Assembly: GCA_023132955.1 (NCBI GenBank)
Contig: JAGLXK010000219.1
Span: 1 to 42,994, forward strand
Direction: 5' to 3'
DNA: 42,994 nucleotides
Origin: Candidatus Heimdallarchaeota archaeon
Lineage (GTDB): Archaea; Asgardarchaeota; Heimdallarchaeia; Heimdallarchaeales; Heimdallarchaeaceae
Below are positions 16,511 to 23,831 of this stretch, one piece after another (the first letter of the stretch is position 1; each line of letters begins with the position of its first letter). Under the pieces are notes generated by a model. It made no database searches, had not been told where the DNA came from, and saw only the letters and a program-made list of their open reading frames with translations. The position numbers and the translations under genes are program-made.

Positions 16511-18079
16511 CTACTCTTTTGGCTTTAAACGCGCATTTCCTCCTAATATTTCGCGATTAAGTATCATGTCATTTACTTGCAAAGCACCCAACATACAACC
16601 AAAAATACCGTGAGAAAAGAGTGGTTGGAATAATCCCTCAATTGGTGTTCGCATTTTCAGACGTGTTCTACCAAAATTGTCTGAGAAAGGTGCCATTCCA
16701 TAAATTGATCCTGTTGGTGAACCTGAATATCGTGCATATGTTGCTGGTGTAGATACGTCTTTTACAATTATATGCTTCTTGAGGTCTGGAATCAAATATT
16801 TTTCTACTAGATCAATAAAGAAATTAGATACTTCTTCCTTTTTCTTATTATATTCCTTACGATTGTTTTCACGTAATTCTACCCAATCACCTAGTCCTAT
16901 AGGTACTACACGAATGGTAATGTTAGGTTTACCACCTGTTGTTAATGATGGACATATCACACCCATATGAAACTGCTTTTCTGTAAAAGCCATATTTCCT
17001 TTTTCGTATTCTTCAAACAATTTAGAGAATGATTCTCCTCCAGTTGTGACAACATTGTAACCACAATCCATGCCTAATCCTGCGAGGTCTAATTTATCAT
17101 CTAAACCCAAGGCTATGTTTATTGAAGATGGAGACATTTTTACCTCTTCAACTTTTTCAGCAAATTTCTCATCTACTTCACTAATTGTCTCTAATCCTAC
17201 CAAATTTTTCATAGACACTTTGGGGTCGATAGTAGTTATGACATAATCAGAATAAATTTTCTTTCCACCTTCTACTTGAACACCTTTAACCTTACCATTT
17301 TCAACTAGAATTTTCTCAACTCTTGTTTTAAGAAGCACCTCTCCTCCTAGCTCCTTGTATCTTTTTTCAAATTGCTTGGCTAATTCAATAAAGCCTTTTG
17401 TTGGTCTGTAAGCGTTGTCAAGTACTGAATTCATTGCACCTAGTGTCATAAGGGCAGCAGCTCTGTCTCCTGGTAATCCACTAAAAGCTGCAAATGCATC
17501 AAAAATTTCTACCACTTCAGGATTGGTTATACCGAATTGATCAAAGTAGTTTTTGAAAGTTTTAGAACCATGCTTAACAATTTTTTGACAAGAGACGATT
17601 GTCTTCAATAATTCAATAAAACTAGGTTCTGTTTTTAGCTTAAACAGTTCTAGAAACATTGCTCTAGAATGGTCAAGGAATTTTTCTATTTCATTTGCAT
17701 TATCAGGATATTCCTTCATCAGCTTCTGCTTGAAGACTTCCACTCCTGAAGGTAACTCAATTTTAGTTACTTCTTCTGTTTCAGGATTAACAAGGAAAAT
17801 TCGTGTATAATATCCTTTGAATTTCTTAAGATCTATTTCTATCCCTAAAAGCTCAAACATATCATTACAGTTTGGAATAATTTGACTAGTATCAAAAAGA
17901 TAACCTTCACGTTCGTAGGAAGTAACAAACCCTCCTATTCTTGGTTCCTTTTCTATAATTAACACAGGATCTTTCTTTGTATCATGGAATCGTGCCCAAG
18001 TAACAGCTGAAGTTAATCCTGTTATTCCAGCACCTATGACAATCAATCCTTTCTTCCCAGTTTCATCTATCTGACTCAT
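16511..18079 (-). CDS. FAD-dependent oxidoreductase, phytoene desaturase/retinol saturase-like (CrtI family)
   Basis: This 522-residue flavoprotein begins with the Rossmann dinucleotide motif VIGAGITGLTSA (about 14-25) and the second FAD contact IIEKEPRIGGF. Other family features are the segments FAAFSGLPGDRAAALMTLGAM and PTKGFIELAKQFEKRY and the C-terminal FAD loop around GLFQPLFSHGIFGCMLGA. Members desaturate or saturate isoprenoids such as phytoene or retinol, or act on other polyprenyl substrates; the substrate here is not determinable. ATG at 18079 is preferred to a GTG at 18085, which forms part of a GGTTGTGA binding site. It ends seven bases after the convergent tRNA. Confidence 0.85.
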   Translation of the reverse strand: MSQIDETGKKGLIVIGAGITGLTSAVTWARFHDTKKDPVLIIEKEPRIGGFVTSYEREGYLFDTSQIIPNCNDMFELLGIEIDLKKFKGYYTRIFLVNPETEEVTKIELPSGVEVFKQKLMKEYPDNANEIEKFLDHSRAMFLELFKLKTEPSFIELLKTIVSCQKIVKHGSKTFKNYFDQFGITNPEVVEIFDAFAAFSGLPGDRAAALMTLGAMNSVLDNAYRPTKGFIELAKQFEKRYKELGGEVLLKTRVEKILVENGKVKGVQVEGGKKIYSDYVITTIDPKVSMKNLVGLETISEVDEKFAEKVEEVKMSPSSINIALGLDDKLDLAGLGMDCGYNVVTTGGESFSKLFEEYEKGNMAFTEKQFHMGVICPSLTTGGKPNITIRVVPIGLGDWVELRENNRKEYNKKKEEVSNFFIDLVEKYLIPDLKKHIIVKDVSTPATYARYSGSPTGSIYGMAPFSDNFGRTRLKMRTPIEGLFQPLFSHGIFGCMLGALQVNDMILNREILGGNARLKPKE

Positions 18080-18256
18080 ATTCACAACCTATGATATCTA
18101 CAACTACAGTTTATTAAAAACATTCTCCAGTTTGATGATATAAAGAAAAGCACATCCCCTCCCCTCTAATCTCTTTTCCTACCCTAACCCCTTCATCTAT
18201 GGTTTTAAACGAAAGAAGAAGCAAAATTAGCTTACTCCTTCTTCTTTTTCTGAATT

Positions 18257-20299
18257 TCAGACCAAATTTCGCTTAAAAGAACGTGTCCAACTTCGTTTGA
18301 ACTTTTCTTTTTTGTTAACTGTTACAACAAGATTATACTTGACATGAAAATTATCCTTATCACTTTCAAGTTGGGCAATTGTTACAGCTCGACTGTTTGA
18401 TTTATTAGTGATGATTTGTATATCATGTTCATTCTTTAACAATGCTTGAGCTGGATTCTTATCTGAAACAGTAAACAACGAATTCTCATCAAAAACTAAG
18501 GATATCCCATCTTCAGGTAAACTTCCTTCTTGATTTTGACTGAATTGAAAAGTTGTTTTTCCACTTTGGAAATCATAAAATATTTTCGATTTAGCTGGTG
18601 CATAATTTATTTTATACTGATTCAATGGCAACTCTATCTCACCAAACAGTGGTGCATCTTCAGGATGACTTTCAGGTACTATTGGTAGATTTAAACAAGA
18701 TTCATATTTTTCTCCCCACCAAACAGTGTTTTCCGCAGGATAGGGTGAAGGCCAGATATTAGGAAAATCAGAACCTGCAAGAGATATTTTTATGCTATGT
18801 TTAGGATGAAAAATCCAAGAAGTTGCATCAAGTTCAATATTCAGTTTCACTTTTTCTCCCGGAGTTAACGGTTTTGGTTCTGTATGCGAATCTCTATGAG
18901 ATAAGTTAAGTACTCCCCAGGTTATTATGTCTGAACTTCCATCAGGAGCAACGTCAAATAATTTTACAATCAGATTAGCAATTGGTGCAGTTGACGCATA
19001 AGTTAGTTCCAATTGAGGATGCCCCATGATATCTAACCTTTCTTTTAGAGGATCTGACGTGTAAACTAAAGAATTCTTTTCATCAAAGATCTGTTCTTCT
19101 GCCTCACCTTTTGCTATGTTGATGAGCCAAGTAGGATTGCCCATTCCAACCGCTACATGATAAGTATAATTATCACTCCCTTCACCTTTGATTTCTTCTT
19201 CTAATTTCTGTTTGGAGCTTAGAAAAAATCTTTTTTCACTCATATCATTTGATGGCCATTTATCTAACTCCCTCCAGTAACCCAGTCCACCTATGAAATC
19301 AGGTTTTGTGAAACTTGATTCTCTCATAAAAGTAGTAAAACTTGGTTCATCCACAATGCCTGTTTCTATGTCTTTTAACCAGTGGTCAAACCAGCGTACA
19401 ATTTGTGGCATGAAGTTTATTGGTTTACCAGGATATCCCCAATCAGGAAAAACATGACCCCACGGCCCCATTAATAACTTCTTGGGGACAGTCAAATGCT
19501 CATACATTCGTAAAGCGCTGTTTCGATAAAAATCGCGCCAAGCTCCAATAATTAAGACAGGACATTCTATAAGATCAAAATTGGGTCGCAATGATGCAAG
19601 TCGCCAATATGGTCCATCTGTTTGATTCTCTAACCAATTCAATTGATAAGGTGTGTTCCCTTCTAGATGCTCATTCCATACTGAATCATAATCCTCACCA
19701 ATACTCTCTGCAGGTGGTAAAGCATTCATAGAAACCATCATAGTTGCCCATCCAGCTAAATCAAATAAAGAGCACAAAGCACCCCCATCATAATGCACGT
19801 CATCTGTGTAACGGTCATCAGTTGCATAAAGGGGAATGATTGCTTTCAGATGAGGGGGTTGATGCATCGCTACTTGAACAGCTGTAAACCCAGCATAGGA
19901 CGTACCTATCATTCCTACATTTCCATTGCACCATGGTTGAGCTGCTATCCATTCAACAGCATCATAACCATCTTCCTGTTCCTGTAAAGGATATTCGTCA
20001 GTTACAATACCTTCGGATCCATCAGTTCCACGTACTCCTAGATGGAGAACAACATAACCATGTCTAGCGAGAAAGTGAAAAAAATTACCACGTGACATAG
20101 TACGCCAATCAGAAGAACGGTAAGGATCATAATTGATAACTGCGGGGAAAGGATCATCTCCCTCTGGATGCCATGCCTTAGCATAAAGACGAATTCCATC
20201 TCTCATGGGAATTCGCCAACCTTTTACTGTAAGGTTATACGTTGGTTGAGAATGAGGTTTTGGTAACCTTCGGTCTGATTGATTAGTGGTATCCTTCAT
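18257..20299 (-). CDS. CocE/NonD family S15 hydrolase (X-Pro dipeptidyl-peptidase-like)
   Basis: A 680-residue protein. The N-terminal alpha/beta-hydrolase domain has the nucleophile elbow GTSYAG with S134, the acid D256 in GAWRDFYRN and the base H282 in GPWGH. The C-terminal half is a beta-rich jelly-roll of the PepX_C type (TPGEKVKLNIELDATSW, SIKISLAGSDFPN). Relatives hydrolyse ester or prolyl-peptide bonds (cocaine esterase, glutaryl acylases, X-Pro peptidases); the natural substrate is unknown. No signal peptide is visible, so it is probably cytoplasmic. It stands alone, with a 177-bp gap before the next gene downstream. Confidence 0.92.
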   Translation of the reverse strand: MKDTTNQSDRRLPKPHSQPTYNLTVKGWRIPMRDGIRLYAKAWHPEGDDPFPAVINYDPYRSSDWRTMSRGNFFHFLARHGYVVLHLGVRGTDGSEGIVTDEYPLQEQEDGYDAVEWIAAQPWCNGNVGMIGTSYAGFTAVQVAMHQPPHLKAIIPLYATDDRYTDDVHYDGGALCSLFDLAGWATMMVSMNALPPAESIGEDYDSVWNEHLEGNTPYQLNWLENQTDGPYWRLASLRPNFDLIECPVLIIGAWRDFYRNSALRMYEHLTVPKKLLMGPWGHVFPDWGYPGKPINFMPQIVRWFDHWLKDIETGIVDEPSFTTFMRESSFTKPDFIGGLGYWRELDKWPSNDMSEKRFFLSSKQKLEEEIKGEGSDNYTYHVAVGMGNPTWLINIAKGEAEEQIFDEKNSLVYTSDPLKERLDIMGHPQLELTYASTAPIANLIVKLFDVAPDGSSDIITWGVLNLSHRDSHTEPKPLTPGEKVKLNIELDATSWIFHPKHSIKISLAGSDFPNIWPSPYPAENTVWWGEKYESCLNLPIVPESHPEDAPLFGEIELPLNQYKINYAPAKSKIFYDFQSGKTTFQFSQNQEGSLPEDGISLVFDENSLFTVSDKNPAQALLKNEHDIQIITNKSNSRAVTIAQLESDKDNFHVKYNLVVTVNKKEKFKRSWTRSFKRNLV

Positions 20300-20519
20300 T
20301 TATTGTACCCTTCAACTAGTATTAATCTTACATTTTATTAAGAGTTACTCGATATATCTAAACCAAAAACATTAATTTTGATTAATCAATTGAATATCTG
20401 AAGGATATCTCATTTAGTTCTTAAGATGTGAATTAGAGAGCGGTGAATTGAAATTGGTTAGATGAATTAAATGATTCCTCTCTGGAGCAATGAGCTCTGC
20501 TAGCACATAAGATCAACAA

Positions 20520-20807
20520 GTGGGAATTCCTATTCTTCACCATTTTAATTCAATTAATTTTGAAAAGGAATGTTTAATAATTTGGCTGACAATGTTAACA
20601 ATAATGGCATTTCCTGAATATGGAGTAGTACTACTTGTTTTTGGATCATTTATCCTTGTATCTATTTTGATAACAATGAAAAGAAGATATTCGATGAGAA
20701 ATTCAATTGGGTCTGAACTTCCTCGTGAAAGAGAACTTGATTTAGAAGGAGAACAGTTTGCCGGTGAAAGTCAAGCAAAACTAGCGCAATCTCAAACACA
20801 ATGGTAA
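20520..20807 (+). CDS. Small single-span membrane protein of unknown function
   Basis: The frame opens at a GTG at 20520 (95 residues); an ATG at 20592 would give 71 residues and is perhaps the better start. The sequence holds one strong membrane helix (VVLLVFGSFILVSILITM) preceded by FPEYG and followed by a basic KRR stop-transfer signal, then a polar tail rich in Glu and Gln. The PEYG-helix-KRR order recalls archaeal C-terminal sorting signals but here lies near the N-terminus. No family is recognised, and the reality of the gene rests mainly on this membrane pattern. Confidence 0.4.
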   Translation: MGIPILHHFNSINFEKECLIIWLTMLTIMAFPEYGVVLLVFGSFILVSILITMKRRYSMRNSIGSELPRERELDLEGEQFAGESQAKLAQSQTQW

Positions 20808-20828
20808 TCAATTAATTCAGAAAGACAC

Positions 20829-21086
20829 TTATTCAGCGAATATTTTTTCACAGCATTTAACAAAAGAATATGGCATCTTTCGTTTTTCAGAATCTATTTC
20901 CCAAATAAATTTAACATATTCTTGTAATTCTTTTGGAAGTAACTTAAAGAGAGGTGCTAGAAGAGAATAACCGATTTTTCTTTGATTTATGTTATCTGCA
21001 TCCAAAAAGAGTATTGCATAACTATAGCTAGGATATTTCTCCTTAATAGTCGTTTCATACATTTGTTTAGTATTCTCTTCCATCAT
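20829..21086 (-). CDS. Hypothetical protein, 85 residues
   Basis: No family was recognised. The protein is soluble-looking, with predicted helices and an aromatic-rich first half (YPSYSYAILFLDADN) and a C-terminal MPYSFVKCCEKIF segment with two adjacent cysteines. Two ATG codons are adjacent (21086 and 21083). A TATA box (CCTTAAATAG, 21105-21114) lies 20-30 bases before the start, consistent with a leaderless mRNA, which supports the gene being real. It converges with the small membrane protein at 20520. Confidence 0.5.
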   Translation of the reverse strand: MMEENTKQMYETTIKEKYPSYSYAILFLDADNINQRKIGYSLLAPLFKLLPKELQEYVKFIWEIDSEKRKMPYSFVKCCEKIFAE

Positions 21087-21104
21087 AATTTAATTCTCAG
21101 AATA

Positions 21105-21114
21105 CTATTTAAGG
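21105..21114 (-). promoter_or_regulatory. TATA box of the 85-residue hypothetical gene
   Basis: CCTTAAATAG on the minus strand is at the distance expected for a leaderless start and has the same core as the boxes at 15604 and 16321. Confidence 0.45.
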
Positions 21115-21184
21115 ACACAAAATCTCTAGTGATTTGTTTTGTAAGAAATTAGCATTTAAAGTATGATTTTCATATGAACGTTTC

Positions 21185-21456
21185 TTATTCTTTTATTTCC
21201 TTTTTTTCCATGAAAAACATATGATGCCAAAGCTTGTAACCTCTTTCTTGGAAAAAATTGGCCAGTTTACTGTCTCTATCAAAGGTTAAGCGAATATAAT
21301 TTTTTTTCTTGAATTTAACTGTGCCAGAAATAAATTCATCAACGTATTTGGGATCGGTAACTAGAAAGGGTCTACAACCTGGAAATTCTGGATTTAATCT
21401 ACCGTAAATTTGTAGCTTATTGTTTACATATAAGCCAAGAGGAATAGATTCACCCC
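21185..21456 (-). pseudogene. Out-of-frame C-terminal part of the GNAT gene at 21424
   Basis: Downstream of the CCCC run at 21453-21456 (GGGG on the coding strand) the plausible protein continues in the neighbouring frame: ESIPLGLYVNNKLQIYG, then PEFPGCRPFLV, and finally FFQERGYKLWHHMFFMEK before TAA at 21185-21187. The ending resembles the last beta strand of a GNAT fold. Adding one G to the run would join both parts into one reading frame of about 277 codons from 22017. This is either a sequencing/assembly indel or a genuine disrupting mutation. Confidence 0.65.
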
Positions 21457-22110
21457 TGTTAAACCTGGATTTTGTATGTTGTTCAGATGTGCTTCAAGTT
21501 CTTCTTTGTTAATTTCAGGAAATACTTCTATTATAGTATTATAGTCAGTAGATGTTAGAATTCTTAACTCAGATTTTTCAACTTTTTTGCTTGTTTCTTC
21601 TATTTGTTTGTAAAACTCTTCCTCTATCCAATAATGCCAAGATTCAAATTGCTTCTCAAATCCATATTTTTCATATAATGAGATAGCTATTTGGTTTTTT
21701 GTTTCTACGTATAAGCCTACTCTTTTCGTCCCTTTAGTTTTAAAGTAACCAAGGGCATGTTCCATGAGTTTGTTTCCATAACCTTTTCCTCTTTCGAATT
21801 TTGTTACTGCAATTTGTCCTAAATGACCAAAATCTTTGTGAGTCATTAGGCGAAGGTAGCCAATGAGCATATCTTCTTTAAAAACTCCAATAAGACCTTC
21901 ATCACCTATCAATTTAAGAAAACCCTCTTCTTGAACATCTTCACGATAAAAAGCTTCTCTGACCATCTCTTTGAAATCTAGCCAATCCTTGGCATCAAGT
22001 TTTTTAAAATAAACCATTATATGGTCTAAACAATCTGCACTAATAAAATAGTTTTGATGGGTTGAATTAAATTCCTTCGATTTTAAATTCTGTTCCGAAC
22101 TCCATTTCAT
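21424..22110 (-). CDS. GNAT family N-acetyltransferase, probably frameshifted near its 3' end
   Basis: The GNAT core is clear: YFKKLDAKDWLDFKEM at the beginning, the acetyl-CoA segment QIAVTKFERGKGYGNKLMEHA, and GLYVETKNQIAISLYEKYGFEK. A further C-terminal section starts at SELRILTSTDYNTIIEVF and then breaks off just after the GGGG run at 21453-21456. The frame as it stands ends LFLLAYM. The ATG at 22110 would overlap the upstream winged-helix gene by 44 bp; the ATG at 22017, right before the GNAT fold, is an attractive alternative. Substrate unknown. Confidence 0.75.
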   Translation of the reverse strand: MKWSSEQNLKSKEFNSTHQNYFISADCLDHIMVYFKKLDAKDWLDFKEMVREAFYREDVQEEGFLKLIGDEGLIGVFKEDMLIGYLRLMTHKDFGHLGQIAVTKFERGKGYGNKLMEHALGYFKTKGTKRVGLYVETKNQIAISLYEKYGFEKQFESWHYWIEEEFYKQIEETSKKVEKSELRILTSTDYNTIIEVFPEINKEELEAHLNNIQNPGLTGVNLFLLAYM

Positions 22111-22390
22111 CTTCTGTTATCTCAACAACCATATGGGAAAGCTGTTTATACATTTCAAGATATTGATAACCTCTTGTCGTACAGATATAGATTACTGCAG
22201 GTCTTTTTTGGGGATTTTCATATTTAATCATAAGACCACGTGATAACATGAAGTGAATTATGCCCTTGGCCCTGTCTATAGGTAAATTGGCCCTTCTTGC
22301 AATTTGTGAAATGCCAGCTTCACCATAAAATTGTAGAACAGAGATTACGTCTGCATAAATATCATATCTTGTTCTGTTACCTGCTGGCAT
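22067..22390 (-). CDS. Winged-helix DNA-binding protein (HTH_45/ArnR1-like)
   Basis: A 107-residue archaeal-type regulator. The helix-turn-helix is formed by the segments YADVISVLQFYGEAGISQIARRANLP and RAKGIIHFMLSRGLM (split here only for description), followed by the wing with IYICTTRGYQYLEMYKQL and a C-terminal acidic tail. Proteins of this family are small dimeric transcription regulators. It sits between the bactofilin-like gene (93 bp upstream, same strand) and the GNAT gene, and could belong to either unit. No ligand-binding domain is present. Confidence 0.85.
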   Translation of the reverse strand: MPAGNRTRYDIYADVISVLQFYGEAGISQIARRANLPIDRAKGIIHFMLSRGLMIKYENPQKRPAVIYICTTRGYQYLEMYKQLSHMVVEITEDEMEFGTEFKIEGI

Positions 22391-22483
22391 TTAATTCACC
22401 AATTAAATTTGAATTTTGTACATTAAAAAGATTAGGCCTCAAAAAACTGAAGCCCAATCTTTTAACAGAAAGGTTTGCTTAAA

Positions 22484-23680
22484 TTATTTATATTTCGCGG
22501 ATGAGTCTGCATCAATATCATTAGCTTCTAGCTTTCCAATTCTAGTGTCTTCACCTAATTTGACTTTATCAGCAATGATGTGATCTACACGTCCTCCATC
22601 ATCAACTTCCACATTATCAGCTCTTATAATTCCTCTTACTCTGGAATCCTCTCCAACATAAACAAATTTGGCAGTAGCTTCATCAACAGTCATGCTACCT
22701 TCAATCTTTATCTCATTAGCTTCAAGTGTGGAAGCTGATAAAGATCCATTAATTTGTAAATCTCCTTTAAGCTTTAGATTTCCTTCTGCTCCACAAGAAC
22801 CATTAATAGTTAGTTCATTACCAGTTGCATTATCACCCATTTTAAAGGCACCATTGACTTTGATAGTATCAAATTTGAAATTTATTCCAACTTTGGTAGA
22901 ACCATTTATCACTAGATTCTGAATTACTGATTCATCACCAAAACCACAAGCTCCATTACAGCTTACTGTAGGGGCTATCATGTTTCCTGTGCATTTGAAA
23001 GAGCCACCAACATTCAATTCTTTTTCGATTTTTGAAATTTCTATCTTTGCTGCTCCTCCGATTTCAACAGAATTTGATATGAGTTCATAACAGGATAAAG
23101 ACCCACCTATATCAACCTCAGGAGCTTCTAATTTTCCCTCAATTTTGGCAGAACCAGATAGTTGAAAATCAGTTTTAACAGTAACATTAGCTTGAGCTTT
23201 TAGTGATCCATTGACTTCTAGGTCACCAGCACTTAAATCCATTCCATGTTTGGCGGATCCATTTATTTCGTAATCATTAACTTGTGCAACCCCATGTACA
23301 ACACAAGATCCATTTATCTCCAAATCATCACAAGAGAGATCTTTATCTACTTCTAAGGCTCCTTCTATCTCTGCTTCATTACATTCTAACGATCCAATAA
23401 TTTCTAGCACTGAACCGTTCCTTACACTTCTACTATGAACCTTCACTTTTTGAGCTTTTACATCACCTTCAATCTCAAGATATCCATTGGAATGTCTAAT
23501 CTCTTCTGCTGAAACAGATCCTTTGATTATGATATCTCCTCTACTAAGCAACCTACCATCAACAGTTAATCTTTCAGCACTTTTTGGTACAACTATTGTG
23601 GCTCCATCTTGTACTTCCAAATCACCATCAACATGGATAAGTTCGATTTCTTCGTCTTCTTTGACTATTGTTTTTCCCAT
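22484..23680 (-). CDS. Bactofilin/halofilin-like polymer-forming beta-helix protein
   Basis: This 398-residue protein is built from about thirteen or more short repeats of roughly 17-25 residues, each with a core such as LEINGS, LEVNGS, LVINGS or IKIEGS. Alternating hydrophobic residues separated by Gly/Asn turns indicate a right-handed beta-helix, as in bactofilins and archaeal halofilins. It has no signal peptide or membrane helix. The tail (RVRGIIRADNVEV, RVDHIIADKV) keeps the same periodicity. Bactofilins self-assemble into filaments involved in cell shape; here that is inference. The classical bactofilin is 100-200 residues, so this one is unusually long. Confidence 0.75.
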   Translation of the reverse strand: MGKTIVKEDEEIELIHVDGDLEVQDGATIVVPKSAERLTVDGRLLSRGDIIIKGSVSAEEIRHSNGYLEIEGDVKAQKVKVHSRSVRNGSVLEIIGSLECNEAEIEGALEVDKDLSCDDLEINGSCVVHGVAQVNDYEINGSAKHGMDLSAGDLEVNGSLKAQANVTVKTDFQLSGSAKIEGKLEAPEVDIGGSLSCYELISNSVEIGGAAKIEISKIEKELNVGGSFKCTGNMIAPTVSCNGACGFGDESVIQNLVINGSTKVGINFKFDTIKVNGAFKMGDNATGNELTINGSCGAEGNLKLKGDLQINGSLSASTLEANEIKIEGSMTVDEATAKFVYVGEDSRVRGIIRADNVEVDDGGRVDHIIADKVKLGEDTRIGKLEANDIDADSSAKYK

Positions 23681-23723
23681 TTATAATCACTTTATTTTAC
23701 TTGTTCCAATCAAATACTCTCTT

Positions 23724-23737
23724 CTATATTTAAAAGG
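23724..23737 (-). promoter_or_regulatory. TATA box of the bactofilin-like gene
   Basis: CCTTTTAAATATAG on the minus strand, 44-57 bases before the ATG, would give a leader of about 20 bases that contains AAAGTGATT, a possible ribosome binding site. Confidence 0.45.
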
Positions 23738-23787
23738 AAACAACACAAGTTGTGACCATAAAGTATACATTTTCTGTAAAATAGTTG

Positions 23788-23798
23788 TATATAAATAG
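23788..23798 (+). promoter_or_regulatory. TATA box of the S9 peptidase gene
   Basis: TATATAAATAG ends 33 bases before the ATG at 23832, giving a transcript start only a few bases upstream of the gene. Confidence 0.55.
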
Positions 23799-23831
23799 TA
23801 AAGACTTGAAAAAAAAACAAGATGGTTTCTT

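Noticed and set aside
16407-16613. 68-codon open frame across tRNA-Trp
   Set aside because: It runs through the tRNA exons and introns and into the antisense of the CrtI-like gene; the tRNA structure explains the sequence.
18133-18253. C/D-box RNA candidate (TGATGAT at 18133, CTGA near 18250)
   Set aside because: The boxes are about 115 bases apart, no C'/D' pair lies between, and the flanks do not form a terminal stem.
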